64,000 bases of DNA from the NCBI RefSeq assembly GCF_003815035.1, contig NZ_RKRK01000003.1, positions 186,001 to 250,000 of the forward strand. Direction: 5' to 3'. Both the position numbers and the translations under genes were made by a program. Source of the stretch: Abyssicoccus albus. Its GTDB lineage: Bacteria > Bacillota > Bacilli > Staphylococcales > Abyssicoccaceae. A model generated the notes under the pieces. The model was given only the letters and a program-made list of their open reading frames with translations, did no database searches and was not told the origin of the DNA. This document shows, in pieces, positions 54,910 to 63,103 of this stretch. How positions within the stretch are numbered: the stretch's first letter is position 1; each line of letters opens with the position of its first letter.

Positions 54910-55473
54910 TTACGATTCATAATATTGAGACTGATCTGTAAACAATACGAGTAACATATATAAGATTAATGTGACTGTAAGAAACATAAATGCCCAACCA
55001 ACAGCTAATTGGTCACTTGTGACGTAATTGTTGCATAGATTTGTCTCAGCAAAAATATACAAATAACCGAGTATACCAAATAATATTGTGCAAAAAATCA
55101 TGACCATCATTTGTGATAACATATTTAACTTCGGCCAACTATCTCGGAACATCATACCTGCTAAGAATGGCAATGAAATAAACTTAAATAATTCAACCCA
55201 CCATAACTCGAGTGATTCATCCATCGTGCGTGGTAGCATCCAGTAACTGATGATGAGTAAACATAGCACCATACCTGGATATCCTGATGCATTCCATGTA
55301 TCTAGTCCAATATTCAAGCGATATTGAAAAAGAGGGGCAATCAAGATTCCAACGCCAAACAATAACATCATTTGCATATGCATATGTGTAACCATAATTG
55401 ATTCGAGTAGTGACCTCATTGGTGGTGTTGCAAGTACAAATAATAATATAAATCCATACTTTACGAATCTCAA
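54910..55473 (-). CDS. CtaG-like membrane protein of the oxidase operon
   Basis: 187 residues, about six helices. HMHMQMMLLFGVGILIAPLF and TSDQLAVGWAFMF resemble the HM(x)HMLL and DQQ(L) signatures of Caa3-type CtaG assembly factors in shortened form. It overlaps the SCO gene by 4 nt, so it probably helps insert copper or assemble the ba3 oxidase. Confidence 0.6.
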   Translation of the reverse strand: MRFVKYGFILLFVLATPPMRSLLESIMVTHMHMQMMLLFGVGILIAPLFQYRLNIGLDTWNASGYPGMVLCLLIISYWMLPRTMDESLELWWVELFKFISLPFLAGMMFRDSWPKLNMLSQMMVMIFCTILFGILGYLYIFAETNLCNNYVTSDQLAVGWAFMFLTVTLILYMLLVLFTDQSQYYES

Positions 55474-56096
55474 GATGTCCCCCCCTTTCTCAAGACCGCT
55501 TCTAATGTATCAACAGTTCCTTCGACATCTTTAAAGTTCAATACTTCCTCAAGTGTGCCATCTGGTGCAATTAAATAAAATGACGTATTATGTTGAAAAT
55601 CCGCATCGCCATCTGGAATAACAGTGACACCATATTGATCAAGCAATTGTTGTAATCCATCTCCTGATTTCGTTCTGAGCATTTTCCACGTCGTGCCATC
55701 TGCTTCGAAATACGTCGCATATTTGTTCAGTACATCGACTGTATCGCGTTCTCTATCGAATGTAATACTCATAAAGATCAATTCATCTTTATGCTTTGTC
55801 ATATCCATTTGATCATAGACACGTTGCATATTCGTTTCCATTTGTGGGCAAGCTGTCGAACATGATGTATAGATAAATGTGACGAGCTTATAGTGGTTAT
55901 TAAAGTCACTGAACTGGTGTGACTCGCCTAAATGGTCTGTCACTCGAACGTTACGTATCTTCGGTTTCTGTTCTTTCAAATCTTGAATACGCTGTTGTTC
56001 AATCGTAAATGCAGTGAAACCATCTGTCGTAAAATAAAATAGGAAGGATGCACTGATGAAAATAATAAGTAATGCGATATACTCTATTTTTTTCAT
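55470..56096 (-). CDS. SCO1/SenC copper chaperone
   Basis: 208 residues. A membrane anchor at about 8-24, then a thioredoxin fold with the copper site CSTAC (TSCSTACPQMETNM) and the distal His in FQHNTSFYLI. It loads the CuA centre of oxidase subunit II. Immediately downstream of cbaA. Confidence 0.9.
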   Translation of the reverse strand: MKKIEYIALLIIFISASFLFYFTTDGFTAFTIEQQRIQDLKEQKPKIRNVRVTDHLGESHQFSDFNNHYKLVTFIYTSCSTACPQMETNMQRVYDQMDMTKHKDELIFMSITFDRERDTVDVLNKYATYFEADGTTWKMLRTKSGDGLQQLLDQYGVTVIPDGDADFQHNTSFYLIAPDGTLEEVLNFKDVEGTVDTLEAVLRKGGTS

Positions 56097-56121
56097 ACAA
56101 CATCCCTCCTTTGAAATGATA

Positions 56122-57759
56122 TTACCAAGTTTTATAACCAGGAGATCCTGGTGGTGAATTTTGAATTAAATCTACAATCGGGTACACATAACCCATCGCG
56201 ATGAGCAGCAATGCAACGACAAGCCACAATCCCCAGTTTTCTGTCCATTTTGGAGTTGTCATTGGCTCTTCAAGTTCAGTTGCGACCATAAATTTTGTCT
56301 GTCCTTTCGGTGCTAAGAACATTAAGTTAAAGACGATGTAACACATTAATATGATTCCAATAAATAAAAGTGTTCCACCTGCACCGACAAAGAGTAAGTA
56401 TGGATTCCAATCAAGTGCATGCGCTGCATCTTGATACGTTGTATATTGTGTACGTCTAGGTGCACCAATTAATCCGACGAACGTCATTGAACCTGACATG
56501 AAAATCATCCCAACAACCCAACACGCTGTTTGCCAGATTCCTAAATTGTGAATCTTCTTCGTTAATACACGCCCTGATAAATAAGGCACAAGCCAGTACA
56601 CAAGTCCGAAGAATGTTAACACGACTGATATACCTACGGTCACATGGAAATGTCCTACAATCCATAAAGTATTATGAACCACTTGGTTTAATTGGTTATT
56701 TGTCTGTGCAATACCACCTGCACCCCCAAATATAAATCCAATCATCGCAATCATAATCGTTAAGAATCTAACATCACCCCAAGGTAATTTCCATATCCAA
56801 CCGAGTAATCCACGACCACCATTTCTTCGACCTGTTCGCTCAAGCACGGCAAACATAGCGAATGCTGTCATCAGTGACGGGAACCCAATCGCAAGACTCA
56901 TGATTAAATGCATGAACTTCAACCCTTCACCAAATCCAGGATCGACGATTTGATGGTGGAAACCACCGGGTACGTTTAACACGACGATGAGAATAATAAC
57001 AAGTCTCGTTAATCCATCACTGAAAACCTTTCCGCCCATCACTTTCGGTAACACTAGATACCATGCACTCACTGCGACAAGATACCAAACGTTTACTAAT
57101 GTATGTCCGAAACTCCAAAATAATGTTCTCGTGAGCAATACGTTAATCGTTTCCATCCAACCGAATGCCCACACGATTAACATTAATACTTCAACGGTTA
57201 CGCCGATACTACCGAGTGTAATCAACATGTAAACACCGACTGCAAAGAATGCAAATAACGGTAAATGTTCTCCTTTATGCGCTTTCTTCCACTGAAATGC
57301 TGAGATAAACACACCGGCTGCACATAGCCAAATGTTCAATACAACAAATACGAGACCGATATAGAACCAAGGTGACGCTTGCATCGGTGCATAGAATGTA
57401 TATAATACACTTGCATCACCGGCAATGACAGTCCCAATGACCAATACCGCACCAACTAAAAAACTCACAAGTCCTGTCCACGCTAGATTTTGAACGGTGC
57501 TAGACAGTCCACCAAGGACGTAATCACACGCTGCGTACAAATAACCATTCATAAAGAGCAGTGTAAATGCAATGATAAGCAATATGCCGTGTAACGTTAA
57601 AATTTGATAATAATCAAGTCCTGTATGAATTGTTAAAAATCCTGCTCTGTTCAAACCTTGTAATAAACCTAAAAATCCTCCAATAAATAATATAACAAAA
57701 CTAAGTCCTATACTCGTGAGTGCAAATCGATTATTTTTAATCCGTTGAATGGCCTCCAT
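56122..57759 (-). CDS. cbaA: ba3-type cytochrome c oxidase subunit I
   Basis: 545 residues, 12-13 helices. Heme-copper oxidase landmarks: HTGLDYYQILTLHGILLI (heme ligand His), WSFGHTLVNVWYL with PGGFHHQIVDPG (CuB ligands), HNTLWIVGHFHVTVG (heme ligands). The absence of the D-channel NxxxxxN motif fits B-type ba3 enzymes. I start at the ATG at 57759, 9 nt after GAGGAGG; the longer frame overlaps cbaB. It reduces O2 with high affinity and pumps protons. Confidence 0.92.
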   Translation of the reverse strand: MEAIQRIKNNRFALTSIGLSFVILFIGGFLGLLQGLNRAGFLTIHTGLDYYQILTLHGILLIIAFTLLFMNGYLYAACDYVLGGLSSTVQNLAWTGLVSFLVGAVLVIGTVIAGDASVLYTFYAPMQASPWFYIGLVFVVLNIWLCAAGVFISAFQWKKAHKGEHLPLFAFFAVGVYMLITLGSIGVTVEVLMLIVWAFGWMETINVLLTRTLFWSFGHTLVNVWYLVAVSAWYLVLPKVMGGKVFSDGLTRLVIILIVVLNVPGGFHHQIVDPGFGEGLKFMHLIMSLAIGFPSLMTAFAMFAVLERTGRRNGGRGLLGWIWKLPWGDVRFLTIMIAMIGFIFGGAGGIAQTNNQLNQVVHNTLWIVGHFHVTVGISVVLTFFGLVYWLVPYLSGRVLTKKIHNLGIWQTACWVVGMIFMSGSMTFVGLIGAPRRTQYTTYQDAAHALDWNPYLLFVGAGGTLLFIGIILMCYIVFNLMFLAPKGQTKFMVATELEEPMTTPKWTENWGLWLVVALLLIAMGYVYPIVDLIQNSPPGSPGYKTW

Positions 57760-57760
57760 C

Positions 57761-58237
57761 TTATGCACCCTCCTCTACAATAATTTTGGCAGACATTTGA
57801 TCATGACCGATTCCACAATATTCATTACAAATTAATATAAATTCATCACTTTCATTAAATGTTTGAGTGATTTTTTGGATATATCCTGGGACAACCATTG
57901 TATTGATATTCGTATGAGGAACGTTTATACCATGGACAACATCTTTACTCGTCATCGTGAATGTCACTTTCGCACCTTTCGGTACTTTAATTTCATTCGG
58001 CTCGAAGCTAAATGTTTGAAGCGTCATGATGACTTCGTATTCATTATCACCAGTTTTATACACACCAGGTTGATCAAATGGTGCCGTTTCACTGACCTTT
58101 TGTGGGTCAATCGTTTCTTTATGGCTCGGTGGTGCCATATTTAATTGGAATGCTTGATATCCGGTAATAATAACAGCTAATGCGATAATACCAACACTTA
58201 ACACAAGCCATATTTCTTCAAGTTTATGGATTTTCAT
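57761..58237 (-). CDS. cbaB: ba3-type oxidase subunit II (CuA protein)
   Basis: 158 residues: one N-terminal helix (about 8-30) and a cupredoxin domain with CuA ligands in KDVVHGINVPH and CNEYCGIGHDQM. The small size with only one anchor helix is typical of CbaB. The stop lies 1 nt before the cbaA ATG. It passes electrons from cytochrome c to heme b. Confidence 0.92.
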   Translation of the reverse strand: MKIHKLEEIWLVLSVGIIALAVIITGYQAFQLNMAPPSHKETIDPQKVSETAPFDQPGVYKTGDNEYEVIMTLQTFSFEPNEIKVPKGAKVTFTMTSKDVVHGINVPHTNINTMVVPGYIQKITQTFNESDEFILICNEYCGIGHDQMSAKIIVEEGA

Positions 58238-58262
58238 CTTAATCCTCCTTCTCTCATTTCAA

Positions 58263-58397
58263 TTAGAATCGTAATAGATATAACGCAAGTAACACGCCCG
58301 TCCATAGCATGATGCTTCCGCCAACAAAGAATAGTGTTGAGAACAATGTCCCTTTAAGCGACATCAGTTCATCATTCACTTTTGATTTATTTTCCAT
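58263..58397 (-). CDS. cbaD: Small oxidase subunit (CbaD/subunit IIa-like)
   Basis: 44 residues: MENKSKVNDELMSLKGTLFS, then one membrane helix (TLFFVGGSIMLWTGVLLALY). This is the size and layout of the ba3 oxidase subunit IIa, which fills the place of a missing helix of subunit II. AAGGGGCG precedes the ATG. First gene of the operon, 25 nt before cbaB. Confidence 0.78.
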   Translation of the reverse strand: MENKSKVNDELMSLKGTLFSTLFFVGGSIMLWTGVLLALYLLRF

Positions 58398-58441
58398 TAT
58401 GTTACGCCCCTTTCATGTTTGTTATCACTTGATTTATTTCC

Positions 58442-58484
58442 ACTATATCTTATGCAAATGATATGCATTGTGATTTATATCACG
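58442..58484 (-). promoter_or_regulatory. Crp/Fnr box and -10 of the cba oxidase operon
   Basis: TGTGA-TTTATA-TCACG (58469-58484) is a near-consensus Crp-type box. On the minus strand TATAGT (58447-58442) is a good -10. If transcription starts near 58435, the box centre is at -41.5, the exact class II activator position. No consensus -35 is seen, as expected for an activated promoter. Confidence 0.72.
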
Positions 58485-58582
58485 GTACAATACATTTGGG
58501 TGGATTTTACAATATGCTACTTCTGTAGTATCATGTATACCTATGTGAATTTACGTTTTAAATATTATAAGGAGGGTTTTTA

Positions 58583-60175
58583 ATGGAACAAGATAGCGGC
58601 AAAAAAATGAGTCCCGTCTTTTACTATGCAAGTATAATCGTCGGTATACTCGTTTTATTCGGTGCTCTAGCACCTGAAGCGCTCGGTGAATGGGCTGGTA
58701 GAATTAGTGGATGGGTGATTGATTATTTTGGTTGGTATTATTTAATTCTTACTACAATCATCGTATTTTTCTGTGTATTCTTACTATTTAGTCCGATTGG
58801 TAAATTAAAACTTGGTAAACCATACCATGAACCACAATTTAGTACCGTATCATGGCTAGCAATGTTATTCAGTGCAGGAATGGGTATCGGACTTGTGTTC
58901 TACGGAGCAAATGAACCGATTACACATTTCTTAACATCACCAAATGCTGAGGATGAAAGTAATGCTGCAATGATTGAAGCCTTAAGAATTAGTTTCTTCC
59001 ACTACGGAATTCATGCTTGGGCTATATATGGGGTTGTTGCATTAGCATTAGCTTATTTCCAATTTAGAAAAGGTGAGAAAGGTTTAATTTCACGTACGTT
59101 AAGACCAATTCTTGGTAAAGCTGTTGACGGTATACTAGGTACCGTGATCGATGTGTTAGCAGTATTCGCAACCGTAATTGGTGTTGCCGTATCCCTTGGA
59201 CTTGGAACAATTCAAATTAATGGTGGATTAGAATTTTTATTCGGAGTCCCTAATACAATTTGGGTACAAGGTATTATCATTTTCGTTGTAACAATTCTTT
59301 TCTTATTCAGCGCTTGGACTGGATTAAGTAAAGGAATCCAATACTTAAGTAATTTAAACATGATTTTGGCAGGAATTCTCATGTTAGTCGCATTAGTGTT
59401 AGGGCCAACATTTTTAATTCTTAACATGATGACGACTTCAACAGGCGCATTGTTAGATACATTCTTACTACGCAGTTTTGATGCAGGACCATTAGATGGA
59501 GAAAAAGGAAAATGGTTAGGTGATTGGACAATCTACTACTGGGGTTGGTGGATGAGTTGGTCTCCATTTGTTGGAATCTTCATCGCACGTGTATCACTTG
59601 GTAGAACAATCCGTGAATTTATCGGTGGCGTATTACTAGTCCCTACAGTTATTAGTATTATTTGGTTCAGTATATTTGGAGTGACAGGCATTGAAGCTGG
59701 TAAAACATCTTCTGAAATATTTGAATTAGGTGCATCAACTCAATTATTTGGTGTATTTGACAGCCTACCTATGGGTATGATTTTATCAATTATCGCTGTA
59801 TTATTGATATCATCATTCTTTGTAACAAGTGCCGATTCAGCGACATTTGTTCTCGGAATGCAAACAGCGTATGGTTCTATGACGCCTGCTAACAAAATCA
59901 AAGTTATTTGGGGCATTCTTTTATCACTTATCGCATTTATCCTATTATTTGCAGGTGGGGATAAAGCTTTAAATGCGTTGCAATCAGCAGCGATTATCTC
60001 TGCATTCCCATTCAGCTTTATTATCGCCATGATGATGGTATCTTTCTTCAAAGATGCTAATAATGAACGTAAATATCTAGGTTTATCTATTACACCGAAC
60101 AAAAAACGTATGAACGAGTATATTGAAGAATCAGAAGAACATCGTGAAAAACATGGTGATGAATTCGAACTATAA
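58583..60175 (+). CDS. BCCT-family glycine betaine/choline transporter (core copy)
   Basis: 530 residues, 12 helices. FSAGMGIGLVFYGANEPITH, YYWGWWMSWSPFVGIFIARV and FVTSADSATFVLGMQTAYGS are the BCCT signatures. It is an OpuD/BetP-type sodium-coupled osmolyte importer. Codons are A+T-rich, unlike the accessory copy at 31 kb, so this is probably the native paralogue. AAGGAGG precedes the ATG. Confidence 0.92.
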   Translation: MEQDSGKKMSPVFYYASIIVGILVLFGALAPEALGEWAGRISGWVIDYFGWYYLILTTIIVFFCVFLLFSPIGKLKLGKPYHEPQFSTVSWLAMLFSAGMGIGLVFYGANEPITHFLTSPNAEDESNAAMIEALRISFFHYGIHAWAIYGVVALALAYFQFRKGEKGLISRTLRPILGKAVDGILGTVIDVLAVFATVIGVAVSLGLGTIQINGGLEFLFGVPNTIWVQGIIIFVVTILFLFSAWTGLSKGIQYLSNLNMILAGILMLVALVLGPTFLILNMMTTSTGALLDTFLLRSFDAGPLDGEKGKWLGDWTIYYWGWWMSWSPFVGIFIARVSLGRTIREFIGGVLLVPTVISIIWFSIFGVTGIEAGKTSSEIFELGASTQLFGVFDSLPMGMILSIIAVLLISSFFVTSADSATFVLGMQTAYGSMTPANKIKVIWGILLSLIAFILLFAGGDKALNALQSAAIISAFPFSFIIAMMMVSFFKDANNERKYLGLSITPNKKRMNEYIEESEEHREKHGDEFEL

Positions 60176-60181
60176 ACATAA

Positions 60182-60218
60182 TAATCCCCTAGTTCTATTT
60201 TAGAACTAGGGGATTTCT
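60182..60218 (+). terminator. Terminator after the core BCCT gene
   Basis: A 15-bp perfect stem (AATCCCCTAGTTCTA and its complement) with a T loop, followed by TCTTT. Confidence 0.9.
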
Positions 60219-60223
60219 TTGTC

Positions 60224-60502
60224 GTATTCAGAAGATTATTTGGGGTTTACTCTGAATACCAGATCATTTTAGAGCTTTTTCCACTCCGTATTCAGAGTAT
60301 TTCTCGTTTACTCTGAATACCAGATTATTTTCAGGCTTTTTCCACTCCGTATTCAGAGTATTTCCTGTTTACTCTGAATACCATACCATTTTAGAGCTTT
60401 TTCTGCTCCGTATTCAGAGTATTTCCTGTTTACTCTGAATACCAGATCATTTTAGAGCTTTTCCACTCCGTATTCAGAGTATTTCTTGTTTACTCTGAAT
60501 AC
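60224..60502. repeat. Palindrome array C: family 1, five copies, about 61-bp pitch
   Basis: Copies start at 60224, 60288, 60349, 60410 and 60470 (steps 64, 61, 61 and 60). Arms GTATTCAGAGTA and TTTACTCTGAATAC enclose short variable centres; here the arms match perfectly (GAATAC). Copy 1 is degenerate. Linkers contain ATCATTTTAGAGCTTTTTCC. Between convergent genes. Confidence 0.9.
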
Positions 60503-60520
60503 GAACAATCCAATCTATCT

Positions 60521-60940
60521 CTACTTCACAATAATCACTGGAATCGATGAGCGTTTCGCTACTTTGTGACTGACACTTCCTAATACCATTTATTGTAACC
60601 CATTCAAACCACGAGTTCCAAGTACTACCGCTTCATATGCTCCTGAATTTGCCGCTTCCACAACAACTTCTTTAGGGGAACCGTGCTCAACTTTCAATTC
60701 GTATTGAATTCCAGTTTCATCAAATAATGTTGTAATATGATTCAATTTCTTCTTACTTTCAGCAACACTCGATGACGTCCCGTGTAACACACTTGATTTA
60801 GAATCATTTACATCAACAACGTTCAAAATCGTGACAATCGTCTCACCCGGTTGTGCAAAATTCAACAATTCTTCCGCAGCACGATAGCTATTTTCCGAAC
60901 CATCTGCGGCGAGTAATAAAGTTCTATACATCGTATTCAC
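60521..60940 (-). pseudogene. Universal stress protein (UspA) with an in-frame TAA
   Basis: The frame gives 116 residues, MNTMYRTLLLAADGSENSYR to GTRGLNGLQ, then TAA (60592-60590), and continues in the same frame with MVLGSVSHKVAKRSSIPVII and VK before TAG. The ATP motif G-2x-G-9x-G-S is present only if the stop codon counts as one residue. So a single base change interrupts an otherwise normal UspA. ATG follows the TAA directly, so the tail could be re-initiated. In an operon with the SulP gene, 8 nt apart. Confidence 0.8.
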
Positions 60941-60948
60941 TTCTTCTT

Positions 60949-62400
60949 TTAAGCTAAATGTTCATCGTTCAATTCACTCAGTTCTTTCACGATCTTATGG
61001 CTGTCTTTGTTCAAGTTTTTCACAATGACTTGGTTGGACTTCTCTTCATACTTCGACACAATCGTATTGATTGCATCAACCGCTGAGTCATCCCATATGT
61101 GTGCATGACCAAAATCAATTTCTACAATTTTATTATATACATTGAAATCTAGCTTTGTCATTAACGCATCAATAGAGACGAAAAAGATTTGTCCATTAAC
61201 TGATACGTGGTGTACATTCTCATCAGTATGTTGCTCGACATCGACATTGGCAATTTTCGTTGCAAAGAATAATGCACTAAATACAACACCGACAATCACA
61301 CCAATCGCTAAGTTATGCGTGAATAACACAATGAGTACCGTAATCAACATCACAAATGCATCCGTTCGTGGCGCTTTTTGTAAATATTTAAATGAACCCC
61401 AATCAAATGTCCCAATAGATACCATGACCATAATGCCAGCAAGGACTGGCATCGGCATTTGAACAACTAAGTCTCCAAGGACAATAATCAAGAACATTAA
61501 GAACATACCTGCGACAAAAGTAGATAATCGACTATTCGCCCCAGATCGTACGTTAATCACTGATTGGCCAATCATTGCACAACCGCCCATACCACCAAAG
61601 AATCCGGTGATGAAGTTTGCGATCCCTTGTCCTCTTGATTCTTTATTTTTCGAACTGTACGTATCGGTCGCATCATCGACAATCTTAGCTGTAAGAAGAC
61701 TCTCAACAAGACCGACGATTGCCATCGAAATAGAGTACGGCAAGATAATCATCAAAGTCTCCATCGTGAATGGTACATTTGGAATAAAGAATTGTGGAAG
61801 CTGCCTTTTAATCTCACCTAAATCTCCAACTGTTTTAACATCATGTCCTGTATACATATAGACTGCAGTTAACACAACAAGCGCAATTAAAGGCGCTGGA
61901 ATTAATGTGAAAAATCTAGGTAATACGTATAAAATAACTAATGTGACAATGACATAAATATAAGTCGAAATATTTATCCCAAAAATATGCTCTATTTGTG
62001 CCATGAAAATCATAATACCAAGTGCATTTACAAATCCAATCATGACTGCTCTAGGGATAAATTTCATCAAACGACCTATTTTAAGTATTCCTAAAATAAT
62101 TTGAATGACACCCATGAGAATTGTTGCTGCAAGTAAATATTCAACACCGTGATCTTCAACTAACGGTACAACGAGTAACGCGACTGCACCTGTTGCAGCT
62201 GAAATCATTGCAGGTCTTCCACCAACAAACGAAATGACTACCGCAATAATAAATGAAGCGTATAATCCAACCATTGGATCTACACCTGCAATAATACTAA
62301 ACGCTATCGCTTCTGGAATTAATGCTAATGCCACCACAATTCCTGCTAATATATTTTTGCCAGGGTCTTGAAACCACTCTTTCTTTAATTGTTCTGACAT
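60949..62400 (-). CDS. SulP/SLC26-family anion transporter with STAS domain
   Basis: 483 residues. About 12-14 helices begin with GIVVALALIPEAIAFSIIAG and carry the GGRPAMISAATGAVALLVVP signature. The STAS domain is at about 385-475 (FFVSIDALMTKLDF; IWDDSAVDAINTIV). Such proteins import bicarbonate or sulfate; the BicA-like branch is the closest by memory. Probably expressed with the broken UspA gene. Confidence 0.88.
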   Translation of the reverse strand: MSEQLKKEWFQDPGKNILAGIVVALALIPEAIAFSIIAGVDPMVGLYASFIIAVVISFVGGRPAMISAATGAVALLVVPLVEDHGVEYLLAATILMGVIQIILGILKIGRLMKFIPRAVMIGFVNALGIMIFMAQIEHIFGINISTYIYVIVTLVILYVLPRFFTLIPAPLIALVVLTAVYMYTGHDVKTVGDLGEIKRQLPQFFIPNVPFTMETLMIILPYSISMAIVGLVESLLTAKIVDDATDTYSSKNKESRGQGIANFITGFFGGMGGCAMIGQSVINVRSGANSRLSTFVAGMFLMFLIIVLGDLVVQMPMPVLAGIMVMVSIGTFDWGSFKYLQKAPRTDAFVMLITVLIVLFTHNLAIGVIVGVVFSALFFATKIANVDVEQHTDENVHHVSVNGQIFFVSIDALMTKLDFNVYNKIVEIDFGHAHIWDDSAVDAINTIVSKYEEKSNQVIVKNLNKDSHKIVKELSELNDEHLA

Positions 62401-62528
62401 AAGAAATCTCCTTTTTAATTTTTCAACATGGTTAAGTATAACAAATAAGTACCAAATGTATACCCCTTTTTGAAACTTTAACTAGGTATGATATACTTAT
62501 TTTACTCTAAGATGAAAAAGGTGACTTT

Positions 62529-63068
62529 ATGAATTATGGTTATATACGACCGGTAACACTTTATGATGATGTCGACACCCAACGTCTAAAAATTTCTCAG
62601 CATACTGATTACATCATCGAAGAAAACCATGCTTCTAACAAAAATCGAATTGAATTAGATCGATTGTTAAATGATAATGCTCAACTCTCCAATTTATATA
62701 TTACAGATTTATGTATTTTAGCTGATTCGAGCAAACATTTAGTAGATGTATTAAACCACCTGAACCACAAAAATATTCGTCTTCACATCATCAACTTAAA
62801 ACTCATTATCGATGGGTATGAGTCTTTAACATTTCTACAGACCGCTGAAATTTTATCACAATTTCAAAGTGATATCGTTAAATTTCGAACTAAACTCGGT
62901 GTTGAACAGTCAATAAAAGAAGGACAAAAAACGGGCCGTCCAAAACGTAATGATGAAAATTTAAGGCGTGCCATTGATATGTATTTATCGAAAGACTATA
63001 CGCTCGATGAAATTAAAAAGCATACAAATATTAGTCGTTCAACTTTATATCGACATTTAGATCAATAA
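62529..63068 (+). CDS. Serine-recombinase-like protein without catalytic residues
   Basis: 179 residues. It aligns over its whole length with resolvases: MNYGYIRPVTLYDD corresponds to GYARVSTxxQ, but the nucleophilic Ser is Val. The KLDRLGR block reads DLCILAD, so the catalytic Asp and both Arg are lost. The C-terminal HTH (GRPKRNDENLRRAIDMYL; TLDEIKKHTNISRSTLYRHL) is intact. It is probably a DNA-binding regulator derived from a recombinase. Stand-alone gene with its own terminator. Confidence 0.72.
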   Translation: MNYGYIRPVTLYDDVDTQRLKISQHTDYIIEENHASNKNRIELDRLLNDNAQLSNLYITDLCILADSSKHLVDVLNHLNHKNIRLHIINLKLIIDGYESLTFLQTAEILSQFQSDIVKFRTKLGVEQSIKEGQKTGRPKRNDENLRRAIDMYLSKDYTLDEIKKHTNISRSTLYRHLDQ

Positions 63069-63098
63069 AAAGCCGTAAGCATAATGCTTACGGCTTTT
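63067..63098. terminator. Bidirectional terminator
   Basis: Perfect 15-bp stem AAAAGCCGTAAGCAT / ATGCTTACGGCTTTT with one base between, shared by convergent genes. Confidence 0.92.
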
Positions 63099-63103
63099 GT
63101 AAA

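Noticed and set aside
62433-62499. Inverted repeat TAAGTATA / TATACTTA between the SulP and recombinase-like genes as a res-like site
   Set aside because: Arms of 8 bp lie 51 bp apart in very A+T-rich DNA, which can occur by chance. It is not convincing without binding data.
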